Shown here piece after piece: positions 35,262-44,221 of a stretch of DNA of 59,050 bases; the stretch's first letter is position 1, and each line of letters starts with the position of its first letter. The translations under genes and the position numbers were made by a program. Source of the stretch: Mycobacterium sp. D16Q14 (GTDB lineage Bacteria; Actinomycetota; Actinomycetes; Mycobacteriales; Mycobacteriaceae); contig MAEX01000025.1 in NCBI GenBank assembly GCA_002013415.1, positions 1-59,050 on the forward strand. Direction: 5' to 3'. The notes under the pieces are model-generated. The model ran no database searches and was not told where the DNA came from. It saw only the letters and a list, made by a program, of their open reading frames with translations.

Positions 35262-35316
35262 GACCCCTGCTCGTGCACCGAAACACGATGTGATCTGGGC
35301 CTCGTTTTGTGCGGAT

Positions 35317-35332
35317 CTTACCGCTAAGTAAG
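35317..35332. promoter_or_regulatory. Operator 1 upstream of fadE24
   Basis: CTTAC-CGCTAA-GTAAG, exact 5-base arms around six bases. It is repeated 24 bases downstream with the same arms and spacer length, which makes chance unlikely. Confidence 0.65.
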
Positions 35333-35340
35333 ATACGGTT

Positions 35341-35356
35341 CTTACTTCGGAGTAAG
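35341..35356. promoter_or_regulatory. Operator 2 upstream of fadE24
   Basis: CTTAC-TTCGGA-GTAAG, second copy of the arms at 35317-35332. It lies 56 bases before the ATG of fadE24. The binding protein, probably a TetR-type lipid regulator, is not in the window. Confidence 0.65.
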
Positions 35357-35412
35357 GTACCGATCAGATACTCCGGCAGAACCCCACTTTGACCCCAGAA
35401 ACGGCTGGTGAC

Positions 35413-36816
35413 ATGACCAACACGTTGACCCCGCGCGACGAGAAAAAGGCCGCCAAGAGCAAGAGCCTGGCGAAGCACGAGACAGGCGTAGGCCTCCAGA
35501 AGCACAAGCGCGGCGCGATCGACATCCTGATCGCGGTGCTGACCCCGATCGCGGGTTCGGAACTGCTGGACAAGTACAACCTGCGCGGAGCCTTCAACAA
35601 GGGCATCTTCGAGACCACGAAGGGCTTGTTCACCACCCTTGGCGTTGCCAACCGCACCTTCAAGAAGGTGACCGGCAGCAAGGGCGCGCCCAAGCGCCTC
35701 GACAAGGCGAACGCCGACTTCTTCGACCTCAACCCCGAGGACGAGCAGAAGATGATCGCCGACACGGTGAAGGAATTCGCCGTCGAGGTCATCCGCCCCG
35801 CCGCCTACGAATCGGACAAGAACAAGGCGTACCCCGCCGACCTGCTGAGCAAGGTCGCCGAGCTGGGTGTCACCGCCATCAACATCCCCGAGGACTTCGA
35901 CGGCATCGCCTCGCAGCGCTCGACAGTCACCAACTCCCTTGTCGCCGAGGCCCTTTCGTACGGTGACCTTGGTTTGGCGCTGCCGATTCTGGCACCCTCG
36001 GGTGTCGCTTCCGCACTGACCAACTGGGGTAGCGCCGATCAGCAGGCCACCTACCTCAAGGAGTTCGCGGGCGAGAGCGTGCCGCAGGCCTCGGTTGTCA
36101 TCGCCGAGCCGCACGCGCTGTTCGATCCCTTCAGCCTCAAGACCACGGCCACCCGCACCCCTAGCGGTTTCCGGCTCAACGGCGTCAAGTCGCTGGTGCC
36201 CGCCGCCGCCCAGGCCGAGCTGTTCATCGTGGCCGCCAACTACAACGGCCGCCCGTCACTGTTCATCGTCGAGTCCGGCACCGAGGGCATCACCGTCGAG
36301 GAAGACCCGAGCATGGGTATCCGCGGCGCGGCACTGGGTCGGCTGAACCTGAACAACGTCGCGGTTCCCGCCTCCGGGTTGCTCGGTGAGGACGGAGCCG
36401 GCGAGTCCGATTACTCCGAGGCCGTCGCACTGGCTCGCCTTGGTTGGGCATCGCTCGCGGTCGGCACCGGCCAGGCCGTACTCGACTACGTGATCCCCTA
36501 CGTCAAGCAGCGCGAGGCATTCGGCGAGCCCATCGCCCGCCGCCAGGCCGTTGCCTTCATGTGCGCCAACATCGCCATCGAGCTCGACGGCCTGCGGCTG
36601 GTCACGCTGCGTGGCGCCTCCCGCGCCGAGCAGGGCCTGCCGTTCATCCGCGAGGCCGCTCTGGCCCGCAAGCTGGCCACCGACAAGGGCATGCAAATCG
36701 GCCTCGACGGCGTGCAGCTGCTCGGCGGCCACGGCTTCACCAAGGAGCACCCGGTGGAGCGCTGGTACCGCAACCTGCGAGCCATCGGTGTCGCCGAAGG
36801 CGTCGTAGTCCTCTAA
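35413..36816 (+). CDS. fadE24: Acyl-CoA dehydrogenase FadE24
   Basis: A 467-residue acyl-CoA dehydrogenase. Seen: PEDEQKMIADTVKEFAVEVIRPAAYESDK, YGDLGLALPIL, KSLVPAAAQAELFIVAANYNGRPSLF, IAIELDGLRLVTLRGASRAEQGLPFIREA and the C-terminal GGHGFTKEHPVERWYRNLRAI. The first 90 residues are a basic extension. ATG 35413 is preferred to TTG 35389. It is the first gene of a pair with fadE23 and stands after hisN, as Rv3139 does. Two CTTAC/GTAAG operators precede it. Confidence 0.9.
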   Translation: MTNTLTPRDEKKAAKSKSLAKHETGVGLQKHKRGAIDILIAVLTPIAGSELLDKYNLRGAFNKGIFETTKGLFTTLGVANRTFKKVTGSKGAPKRLDKANADFFDLNPEDEQKMIADTVKEFAVEVIRPAAYESDKNKAYPADLLSKVAELGVTAINIPEDFDGIASQRSTVTNSLVAEALSYGDLGLALPILAPSGVASALTNWGSADQQATYLKEFAGESVPQASVVIAEPHALFDPFSLKTTATRTPSGFRLNGVKSLVPAAAQAELFIVAANYNGRPSLFIVESGTEGITVEEDPSMGIRGAALGRLNLNNVAVPASGLLGEDGAGESDYSEAVALARLGWASLAVGTGQAVLDYVIPYVKQREAFGEPIARRQAVAFMCANIAIELDGLRLVTLRGASRAEQGLPFIREAALARKLATDKGMQIGLDGVQLLGGHGFTKEHPVERWYRNLRAIGVAEGVVVL

Positions 36817-36848
36817 GCCCAGAACCTCTACTAAACGAAAGTCTTTCC

Positions 36849-38060
36849 ATGGCAATCAATTTGGAACTCCCCAAGAAGTTGCAGGCGGTTCAGGAGAAGG
36901 GGCACCAGGGCGCTGCCGAGCTGGTACGGCCGATCTCCCGCAAGTACGACCTGGCCGAGCACACCTACCCCGTCGAGCTGGACACCCTGGAGACGCTGTT
37001 CGCCGGCGTCACCGCTGCGGGCACGTTCGCCTTCGCCGGGGCCGAGGCCTTCCGCGCCGAGGAGAACACCGAGAAGCAGAACGTCAACGGCGCCAACATG
37101 TCCGCGCTGCTGAACGCCCTCGAAATGAGCTGGGGCGACTGCGGTCTGCTGCTGACCATCCCCTTCCAGGGGCTGGGCAACGCCGCGGTGTCGAGCGTGA
37201 CGACCAAGGAAGACGCCGACAAGTTCGGCAAGGTGTGGGCCGCCATGGCCATCACCGAACCGGGCTTCGGGTCGGACTCGGCGGCGGTCACCACCACCGC
37301 CAAGCTCGACGGTGACGAGTACGTCATCAACGGCGAGAAGATCTTCGTCACCGCCGGTTCGCGCGCCACCCACATCGTGGTGTGGGCGACCCTGGACAAG
37401 ACCAAGGGCCGCCCCGCCATCAAGTCCTTCCTGGTGCCACGTGAGCACCCCGGCGTCACCATCGAGCGTCTCGAAGAGAAGCTCGGCATCAAGGCCTCCG
37501 ACACCGCGGTCATCCGCTTCGACAACGCGCGGATCCCGAAGGACTACATCCTGTCCGACCCGGAGATCAACACCGAAAAGGGTTTCGGCGGTGTGATGAG
37601 CACCTTCGACAACACCCGCCCGATCGTGGCGGCGATGGCCGTGGGTGTCTCGCGGGCCTCACTCGAGGAACTGCGCAAGATCCTCGAGGACGCCGGTATC
37701 GACATCTCCTACGACAAGCCGGCACACGCTCAGCACGCGGCCGCCGCCGAGTTCATCCGGATGGAGGCCGACTGGGAGGCGTCGTACCTGCTGACGCTGC
37801 GCAGCGCCTGGCAGGCTGACAACAACATCCCCAACTCGATGGAAGCCTCCATGGCCAAGGCCAAGGCCGGCCGCGTCGGCAGCGACATCACCCTCAAGGC
37901 CGTCGAAATGGCCGGCACCACCGGCTATTCCGAGCGCACCCTGTTGGAGAAGTGGGGCCGCGACTCGAAGATCCTGGATATCTTCGAGGGCACTCAGCAG
38001 ATCCAGCAACTGGTGGTCGCCCGCCGTCTGCTGGGGCTGAGCTCCGCAGAGCTCAAGTGA
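36849..38060 (+). CDS. fadE23: Acyl-CoA dehydrogenase FadE23
   Basis: A 403-residue acyl-CoA dehydrogenase, next to fadE24 with a 32-base gap. Seen: ALLNALEMSWGDCGLLLTIPFQGLG, AITEPGFGSDSAAV and KLDGDEYVINGEKIFVTAGSRATH (flavin and substrate contacts), and the C-terminal ILDIFEGTQQIQQLVVARRLLG. Adjacent mycobacterial FadE genes often form heterotetramers, so these two may be partners (inference). ATG 36849. The frame upstream to 36444 is a shadow of fadE24. A terminator follows its stop. Confidence 0.92.
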   Translation: MAINLELPKKLQAVQEKGHQGAAELVRPISRKYDLAEHTYPVELDTLETLFAGVTAAGTFAFAGAEAFRAEENTEKQNVNGANMSALLNALEMSWGDCGLLLTIPFQGLGNAAVSSVTTKEDADKFGKVWAAMAITEPGFGSDSAAVTTTAKLDGDEYVINGEKIFVTAGSRATHIVVWATLDKTKGRPAIKSFLVPREHPGVTIERLEEKLGIKASDTAVIRFDNARIPKDYILSDPEINTEKGFGGVMSTFDNTRPIVAAMAVGVSRASLEELRKILEDAGIDISYDKPAHAQHAAAAEFIRMEADWEASYLLTLRSAWQADNNIPNSMEASMAKAKAGRVGSDITLKAVEMAGTTGYSERTLLEKWGRDSKILDIFEGTQQIQQLVVARRLLGLSSAELK

Positions 38061-38081
38061 CGCACTGATCAAGATCCATTG

Positions 38082-38113
38082 CGGCCCTTCCGGGACTCAC
38101 CCCGGAGGGGCCG
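38082..38113 (+). terminator. Bidirectional terminator between fadE23 and the ABC permease
   Basis: Arms CGGCCCTTCCGGG (38082-38094) and CCCGGAGGGGCCG (38101-38113) pair over 13 bases with one T-G wobble and a 6-base loop. It is followed by TAATGCATTGTG, not a T-run. It separates the convergent genes. Confidence 0.65.
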
Positions 38114-38127
38114 TAATGCATTGTGCC

Positions 38128-39210
38128 TCAGGCGATGCGCACTCCGCGTGGCAACGTCTCGACCGGAACTCGCAAGCGGCGTATCGCGATCGCGAGGCCT
38201 ACCGCACCCAAAGCGAGATTGACCACAAGACCCAGGTACCAGATGTTACCCACGAAACGGCTGCGGTACTCCTGCTCCTCGTCCCAACTACGGGAACGCT
38301 CGAAACAGCCGACGTTCCGGGCATCCGTCGGTCCTGACCGCAGCCTCGAGACATCCCGTGCCAACGAGAGCAGGATCGTGTCATTCGGGTTGTGCAGAAT
38401 GACGTCACCGTGCGACTCCGACTTAGCGGTCAGTGCCGGGTCGCTCTGCGACACTGCATCGGCGGCCACTACGAACGGGTTGGGCACCGCAAGCCACCAA
38501 GTTCGCTCGGTATGGGTGACCGTGACCGTCTGAGGCTCTTCCCTGCAGCTGGTGGGCACGGAACGGTAGTAATCCCAATTCGGCCGCAGTACAACAGAGG
38601 TCTCCCGCACGAATGGAGTGAGCAGGCCCATGAACGCAGGCAGGCCGAGGATCAGGAAAAACACCGTCAGTTGAGTGAGCACCACCGAGCTCACCGGGCG
38701 CGCCGACAGCGCCGAGAACCCGAGTCCAATACCGCAGTAACACAGGAACAAAAACGCGGCGACGACGACGCCCAACAGCGAGGTGACGATCGAATAGGGC
38801 GCTACCAGCGCCGCCCAGACCAGGTAGGGCGCCGCCACCACGAGAAGGGCAAGCGAGGCAGCCCAGCCCCCGAGCAGCTTGCCGAGAGCCAGTTGCACCG
38901 CGGTGATCGGAGTTGCCTGTACCACCGCCAAGTTCGCATCCTTGCGGTCGCCGTTGATCGACGTCGCCGTCATGCTGGGTGCCACCACCAGCCCGAGCAG
39001 CAGTACGAAACCGCCGACTATCGCGTAGAAATCCTGGTCCCAGCCCTCGGTCGAACCATCGCCGGTTGCGGTTGCGGCATAGCGCGAGCCGAACACCAGC
39101 AGGGTGATGACCAGGAAAACTGCCCCCAGGGTTACCCACCATCGCGTGGTCCGGATGCGTTGGCGCAGTTCCAACGAGGCAATGGTCCCAATGGGCTGCC
39201 ACCATGTCAT
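38128..39210 (-). CDS. ABC transporter permease
   Basis: A 360-residue membrane protein from ATG 39210 (MTWWQPIGTIASLELRQRIRTTRWWV). Six or more helices, with an amphipathic N-terminal stretch, LVVAPSMTATSINGDRKDANLAVVQATPI and LAFLFLCYCGIGLGFSALS-like segments as in ABC-2-type exporters. A large loop with cysteines (SCREEP, NVGCFERS) lies before the last helix. The ATG overlaps the stop of the ATPase by one base (TGATG). The rest of the open frame to 39798 is a shadow of the ATPase gene. Confidence 0.85.
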   Translation of the reverse strand: MTWWQPIGTIASLELRQRIRTTRWWVTLGAVFLVITLLVFGSRYAATATGDGSTEGWDQDFYAIVGGFVLLLGLVVAPSMTATSINGDRKDANLAVVQATPITAVQLALGKLLGGWAASLALLVVAAPYLVWAALVAPYSIVTSLLGVVVAAFLFLCYCGIGLGFSALSARPVSSVVLTQLTVFFLILGLPAFMGLLTPFVRETSVVLRPNWDYYRSVPTSCREEPQTVTVTHTERTWWLAVPNPFVVAADAVSQSDPALTAKSESHGDVILHNPNDTILLSLARDVSRLRSGPTDARNVGCFERSRSWDEEQEYRSRFVGNIWYLGLVVNLALGAVGLAIAIRRLRVPVETLPRGVRIA

Positions 39211-40049
39211 CACGTGCGGTCTGCTTCCAGTGCAAAATACGCATCCTCCAAGGCGTTCGTCGCCCGCGCGAACTCCAGCACACGGGTCCCTGAGCCGACT
39301 GTGTGCGCAAGGTATTGAGCTGCCTCGTCGTCGTCGGCGAAGGTCAGGTGAGTCGACGCGCCAACAGACTGGCCCAGGAGGCGGATTCGCCACATGCTCC
39401 CTAGCGCGGTCGGCGGCGGCGTAGTGCGGCCCGCACTCATCATCACGACGTGATCGACCATCTCTCCCAACTCGCTCAGGATGTGTGAGGACACCAGCAC
39501 CGCACAGCCCCCATCCGCCAGAGCTCTGAGCGAATCCCGCAGTTCGACGCGGGATCTGGGATCCATACCGGAGGCGGGCTCGTCGAGTAGCAGCACCCGG
39601 GGTTCGTGGACCAAAGCACGTGCAAAACCCAGTCGTTGCTTCTGTCCGCGCGAAAGCTCCTGCGCCGGCCGCGCGGCGTACTCGGTCAGGTGCACGTCGG
39701 CCAGGAGCGTCGCCGCACGTTGCCGCGCCTGCGCTGTCGACCGGCCATGCAGCCGCGCGAAAGCGATCAAGATCTCCTGGGCGGTCAGAGATTCCCACGT
39801 GCCGAACACATCAGGCATCCATCCCACACGTTCGCGGAGTCGAACGGGATCCACCACCTCGCCGTCCATCTGGATACTCCCACCGGACGGCCGCAGCAGA
39901 CCAGCCAGCATGAGCAACAAGGTGGTCTTCCCCGCACCATTCGGCCCAACCAGCCCGATGATTTGGCCAGGCACGAGTGTGATGTCGGCGCCAGCGACCG
40001 CAACGTGACGCTTGAAAGTGCGCGTCAGCCCCTCCGCAACCAGAGTCAT
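39210..40049 (-). CDS. ABC transporter ATP-binding protein
   Basis: About 279 residues from ATG 40049 (MTLVAEGLTRTF); an ATG at 40079 would add ten residues. Walker A GPNGAGKTTLLL, signature LSRGQKQRLGFARA, Walker B LLLDEPASGMDP and the H-loop VSSHILSELGE are present. It is the energy partner of the permease that overlaps it by one base, forming an ABC-2-type exporter of unknown substrate. Confidence 0.92.
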   Translation of the reverse strand: MTLVAEGLTRTFKRHVAVAGADITLVPGQIIGLVGPNGAGKTTLLLMLAGLLRPSGGSIQMDGEVVDPVRLRERVGWMPDVFGTWESLTAQEILIAFARLHGRSTAQARQRAATLLADVHLTEYAARPAQELSRGQKQRLGFARALVHEPRVLLLDEPASGMDPRSRVELRDSLRALADGGCAVLVSSHILSELGEMVDHVVMMSAGRTTPPPTALGSMWRIRLLGQSVGASTHLTFADDDEAAQYLAHTVGSGTRVLEFARATNALEDAYFALEADRT

Positions 40050-40166
40050 GTTCGCCGATGTTAGCTGACCATTGGCCACCGCTCAGGTATCTGGAATGGC
40101 TCACTTCGGATAGGCTGCCCTGGTCAATGCGGGACAAGTAGCTTTGCTTCACCTCTGGAGGACTTC

Positions 40167-40670
40167 ATGGCGTGGGTTCGATCTGGTCTGCTCGCGGTTG
40201 CCGTCGGCACCCTCATTCCGTTCGGCGCTGCCCTTCCGGCGGCTAGCGCGGAGGAGTCGACCTGCGCTGCAATCGACCAGATGTCGAAGGCAGTCGACGA
40301 CCCGACCAACAACGGTCCGATCGTCACCGAAGCCCTGATGTACATCCGCGGCGACAATCCCGCCTACTCCGGACTGGACCGTCAGGTCGAGGCCATCGGG
40401 CAGGCCCGCGACATGTGGGGGCGCGCCAACGATGGCGTGCGGGCCAATCTGGACGGTGTCACCGAGCCCGGCGCACGCCAGCAGCTGACGGCCTACGCCG
40501 ACGGCCTGAGCGGTGCCTACGACCTCGCGGGGGCCTGGCTGGCCGCCACCCCGGAGGTGCGCTCCTCCCCCGAGATCATCGATCGCGGGGCCGCGGTCGG
40601 CGGCCTACTGTTCGACGGCGTCAACAACTTCCACGTGCTGGCCAACATCTGCAACGGTGGCCGTCACTAG
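40167..40670 (+). CDS. Secreted protein, hemophore-like length
   Basis: A 167-residue exported protein with a good Shine-Dalgarno (GGAGGA) and a signal peptide cleaved after ASA near residue 28. The mature part is mostly helical and has two cysteines, CAAIDQ near its start and NICNG near its end, in the layout of small mycobacterial secreted helical proteins. No family is certain. Confidence 0.75.
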   Translation: MAWVRSGLLAVAVGTLIPFGAALPAASAEESTCAAIDQMSKAVDDPTNNGPIVTEALMYIRGDNPAYSGLDRQVEAIGQARDMWGRANDGVRANLDGVTEPGARQQLTAYADGLSGAYDLAGAWLAATPEVRSSPEIIDRGAAVGGLLFDGVNNFHVLANICNGGRH

Positions 40671-40672
40671 GC

Positions 40673-41095
40673 GTGCGACTCAACCTGGCCGACGCACGCC
40701 ACCGCTTCCAGACGGCGGCGGTGGCAAGGCTGGCAACGGTCAACAAATCCGGTGTGCCGCATGTGGTTCCGGTGACCTTCGCCATGGCTGACGACACCAT
40801 CTGCTGGGCGATTGATCACAAGCCGAAGTCACGCAACGATTTACAGCGATTGCGCAACATCGCAACGAACCCTGCGGTCAGCTTCCTGGCAGATCACTAT
40901 GACGAGGATTGGTCGGCGCTGTGGTGGGCACGCGCCGATGGCATCGCGCGGACGCTCGATACGCCCGATTCCTCCTGGATCGACTTGCTGGCCAACAAAT
41001 ATCGGCAGTACCGAGAGACGCCCCCGACCGGCCCCATGGTGCTGACCGATGTATCCCGGTGGAGCGGATGGGCCGCCTCCCCCGTTTCGGTCTGA
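40673..41095 (+). CDS. PPOX-class F420-dependent oxidoreductase
   Basis: A 140-residue split-barrel protein from GTG 40673. Seen: RFQTAAVARLATVNKSGVPHVVPVTFA near the start, CWAIDHKPKSRNDLQRLRNIATNPAVSFLADHYDEDW and a C-terminal VSRWSGWAA, landmarks of the TIGR03668 F420-dependent PPOX-class group. It probably reduces or oxidises an unknown substrate with F420. It is convergent with the FadD fusion. Confidence 0.85.
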   Translation: MRLNLADARHRFQTAAVARLATVNKSGVPHVVPVTFAMADDTICWAIDHKPKSRNDLQRLRNIATNPAVSFLADHYDEDWSALWWARADGIARTLDTPDSSWIDLLANKYRQYRETPPTGPMVLTDVSRWSGWAASPVSV

Positions 41096-43168
41096 TTACT
41101 CCGGCCTGATCCCGTCACGTTCGCAGTCCGCGAGCAGTAGTCGCTTGATGACCTTGCCGGTCGAGGTACGCGGCAGTGCCGTGACGAAGTACACGTCACG
41201 GGGGACATGGAACTTGCTGAGCCGGTTCTTGATGAAGGCGCGCACCATGTCGCCGTCAAGGCCGGCGTCCTTGTGCAGCACGACGAATGCCGACAGCCGC
41301 TGGCCGAAGCTGTCATCGGACGTCCCGACGACGGCCACATCGGCAACCTGTGGCAGGAAGGCCAACGCGTCCTCCACCGGCCTGGGGAACACGTTTTCAC
41401 CGCCGGAGATGATCATCTCGTCATCGCGACCGTCAATGTACAGACGGCCATCGGCGTCCAGGTGGCCCAGATCGCCGGTGTCCAGCAGACCGTTGACCGA
41501 CGCCGGTGACGGGTCGGCCACGTACCCGTCGAACAACATCTCATTGCCGACGAAGATCCGGCCCGTCACACCGCGCGGCACCGGACGCCGGTCGGCGTCG
41601 AGAATCGCGACGGTGGTGCCCAGCGGCGGCCGGCCTACCGTGATGGGGGCGATCGCAAGATCCTCGGGGTCGGCGATGGTGGCCCAGGACACCTCTGTGG
41701 ATCCGTAAAAGTTGTAGAGCACTTCACCGAATGCCTCGGTAAATCGTTGTACCAGTGAGGCATTCAGCGGTGACCCGCTGCAGGCGACCAGCCGCAGGCT
41801 CGATGTGTCGTACTTCTGGCGCACCTTGGCGGGCAGATCGACAATGCGCTGCAGCATGATCGGGACGGCGATCAGCGTGGTCACCTTGCGGGTCGCGATG
41901 GCGCGCAGGCACTCCTCCGGATCAAACTTCTCCTGCAGGATCACCGACGCCCTCAATGGTGTGCTGATCTGCAGACAACCCAGCCCCCAGGCATGGAAGA
42001 CGGGGGCCGAAATGAGCATGGTCTCGTTCATCTTCATCGGCATCCGCGACAGCATCGCGGCGATGACGGCGAACCCGCGCGGGGTGGGCCGCAACGCTCC
42101 CTTGGGCGTTCCCGAGGTTCCGGAGGTTTGCACCACCTGGTGGCCGGGCCGGGTAGGGGGCAACACCCCCGGCTTGTCGGCTACCACGAAATCATCCAGC
42201 CCGCGGCGCCCGTTGATGGCGCTGCGGCGGCCGGTGCTAATGATCTCGACCTCCCAGGGCACATACCTGACGAGTTCGTCCAGATCATCGTCGACGAAAA
42301 CCTTGGTCAGATTGTTACGTGCCACAGCAATCTGGATCTGAGTTGCTGCCAACGCGTTGTTGAGCAACATGACATCCACCCCGAGCATGCCGAAGGCAAT
42401 GAGGCACTCCACCATGGCAATGTTGTTGCGGGCCAGCAGGCCAATCTTGGAGGTTTCGTTGATGCCATCGCGCATCAGACCGGTGGCCATTGCCTCGGCG
42501 CGCCAATCAAGTTGCTCAAAGGTCAGCTGCCCGGCGTCGTCGGCAATTGCGAGCTGCTTGGGGGCGCGCGCCGCGGCGGCCGCGTATCCGCCCTGGAGGG
42601 TGAATCCCCACCGCGCCAGTGAACCCAATTGACGAAGGCCGCGATCGGGGCGCGGGATACGCACCACACCCACCCCGATCATCAGCCGGGCGATGCTAAC
42701 TTGAATATTTCCGTTTTCACCCATGTTGGACACGTTGGAAGTTGACGCGCCGGACAAATAGTCATCAATTCTGTCCAGCCCGGCCATCAACCATTGGTTG
42801 ACGGCCACGCTTGGCTTCTTGATACCGGCGGGCAGGACCGAAGCCGCCCGCAACACCGTGATGCGAACCCGGGTCTGCGCGGACCGCTCCTCGAACAACC
42901 GCACGGAGATCAGCCCGTCGTTGTCGACCCCCTCGATCGCGAGGCTCTCCTTGGTGTTGCTGAGAATCAGGCGCACACGAGCCTTGGTCTTGGCGGACAG
43001 CACCAGGTATTCGGGGTCAGGTCCCGTCTCGGTGCTCTCGATCAAGGTCTCGCAGGAACCGACCCCGGTAAAGAACATGGGGTACATGTCGGGTGAGCTG
43101 ATCAGCTCCCACACCAGCCCACGTGGGTGCTTGAGCAACTTGTCGCAACTAATTACATCAGCGACCAT
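41096..43168 (-). CDS. SRPBCC-like domain fused to fatty-acid-CoA ligase
   Basis: A 690-residue protein. Residues 1-140 look like an SRPBCC/START-like domain (VWELISSPDMYPMFF, TGVGSCETL, a central beta pattern and a C-terminal helix AVNQWLMAGLDRIDDYL). Residues about 185-690 are an AMP-forming acyl-CoA synthetase with P-loop TSGTSGTPKGALRP, FYGSTEVSWATIADPEDL, DTGDLGHLDADGRLYIDGRDDEMII and the catalytic Lys region LPRTSTGKVIKRLL. The two are in one frame with no start codon between them. A hydrophobic-ligand domain on a FadD suggests acyl delivery to the ligase. Confidence 0.85.
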   Translation of the reverse strand: MVADVISCDKLLKHPRGLVWELISSPDMYPMFFTGVGSCETLIESTETGPDPEYLVLSAKTKARVRLILSNTKESLAIEGVDNDGLISVRLFEERSAQTRVRITVLRAASVLPAGIKKPSVAVNQWLMAGLDRIDDYLSGASTSNVSNMGENGNIQVSIARLMIGVGVVRIPRPDRGLRQLGSLARWGFTLQGGYAAAAARAPKQLAIADDAGQLTFEQLDWRAEAMATGLMRDGINETSKIGLLARNNIAMVECLIAFGMLGVDVMLLNNALAATQIQIAVARNNLTKVFVDDDLDELVRYVPWEVEIISTGRRSAINGRRGLDDFVVADKPGVLPPTRPGHQVVQTSGTSGTPKGALRPTPRGFAVIAAMLSRMPMKMNETMLISAPVFHAWGLGCLQISTPLRASVILQEKFDPEECLRAIATRKVTTLIAVPIMLQRIVDLPAKVRQKYDTSSLRLVACSGSPLNASLVQRFTEAFGEVLYNFYGSTEVSWATIADPEDLAIAPITVGRPPLGTTVAILDADRRPVPRGVTGRIFVGNEMLFDGYVADPSPASVNGLLDTGDLGHLDADGRLYIDGRDDEMIISGGENVFPRPVEDALAFLPQVADVAVVGTSDDSFGQRLSAFVVLHKDAGLDGDMVRAFIKNRLSKFHVPRDVYFVTALPRTSTGKVIKRLLLADCERDGIRPE

Positions 43169-43426
43169 AATGGTGGCCCTACCTGGGGTTTTCGGTCATG
43201 CACCGCGCGAGCGTACCCGATGACGCGCATCACTGCCCAGGAACTGTTGTGGTTCATATCACTGATGTGACCAGATTGCCGAGCACCGGCCCGGGCGAAC
43301 CACGGGCAACCTCGACGGGACATGCCTGACCGGCAAATCCACCGCCGCCTGACGGTGGGACACCACCGTGGGGTTCACTCCCCGATCGGGCGCCGAGCCA
43401 CTGGCTACCGCGAGAGGGGGCCGCGC

Positions 43427-43705
43427 CTAGATGTGCGGGGCCTCGCGGATCTTGCTGCCGTCGTTCCCGAGCGTCTTGCAGTACATCGTGACCGAGGTAC
43501 GGGTCGCGGAGATTTCCAGGTTCGACGCGTCACGCCCACGTTGGTCCTTGAGCATCTTGCTCACCGCATCGTTCTGCTTCTGTTCCTCGGCGGCGATGAA
43601 GTTCTTGCACGTTGTGTCGCCACCCTGATTGATGACACCCGAGCACCCCGTCATGAGGGCGACTGCCACGAAACCGGTTCCAGCCAACACCTTCACAGCG
43701 GTCAT
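43427..43705 (-). CDS. Small lipoprotein
   Basis: A 92-residue protein from ATG 43705. Signal peptide with a lipobox (VALMTGCS, cysteine near residue 21), then an acidic/basic stretch with a disulfide pair (TTCKNF and MYCKTL) and KQNDAVSKMLKDQRGRDAS. The size and two-cysteine helical layout resemble HdeA-like acid-stress chaperones, but the match is weak. Its 5' part is close to the divergent Clp-N gene start. Confidence 0.7.
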   Translation of the reverse strand: MTAVKVLAGTGFVAVALMTGCSGVINQGGDTTCKNFIAAEEQKQNDAVSKMLKDQRGRDASNLEISATRTSVTMYCKTLGNDGSKIREAPHI

Positions 43706-43774
43706 CCGGTGACAGTAACTCATCACCGACCCAGCTCCGGCAGGATGTACGTTGAGCCGGAGATAGGGAGGGTC

Positions 43775-44221
43775 ATGTTCCATCTGTTCACCGAGCGCTC
43801 ACGGCAGGTCATCGTGATCGCACAAGAGGAAGCACGCGAACGGCAGCACAACTACCTCGGAGCAGAACACCTCCTGCTGGGTCTGGTCGGTGAAGGAACC
43901 GGGCTGGGGGCTCGGCTACTCGCGACGGCCGGAGTTCGCTTTGAGAACGCGACTCGGGTGATTCAGCTGATCGTCCCATTGGGCCAGGAGCCACCCACGG
44001 AGAAGATGCCGTTCACCCCGGGAGCCCAGCGGACCCTCGAGCTGGCAATGACCGCGTCGACAAGCAGGCGGCAGACGGAGATCTGCACCGGACACCTGCT
44101 GTTGGGCCTCGTCGACGCCGCAGATCCCATCATCATCCAGATATGGGAGAAACTCAGCGTGGATGTTCTCGACCTCTGGGATAACGTCCGGGCGCACCTG
44201 GACGAGAACCTCGGCGATTAG
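43775..44221 (+). CDS. Stand-alone Clp N-domain protein (ClpC2-like)
   Basis: A 148-residue protein that contains only the Clp N-terminal double repeat: FHLFTERSRQVIVIAQEEARERQHNYLGAEHLLLGLVGEGTGLGARLL, then FTPGAQRTLELAMTASTSRRQTEICTGHLLLGLV. No AAA+ module follows. Mycobacteria carry such proteins (ClpC2) that bind phosphoarginine or antibiotics and spare ClpC1. ATG 43775 has GGGAGG four bases upstream. It is convergent with a membrane protein gene. Confidence 0.88.
   Translation: MFHLFTERSRQVIVIAQEEARERQHNYLGAEHLLLGLVGEGTGLGARLLATAGVRFENATRVIQLIVPLGQEPPTEKMPFTPGAQRTLELAMTASTSRRQTEICTGHLLLGLVDAADPIIIQIWEKLSVDVLDLWDNVRAHLDENLGD

Noticed and set aside
36444..36848. Upstream part of the long frame containing fadE23
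   Set aside because: It is the shadow of fadE24 in another frame; fadE23 starts at ATG 36849.
43238..43272. Imperfect inverted repeat upstream of the FadD fusion
   Set aside because: The arms need a bulge and two mismatches and are not convincing as an operator.
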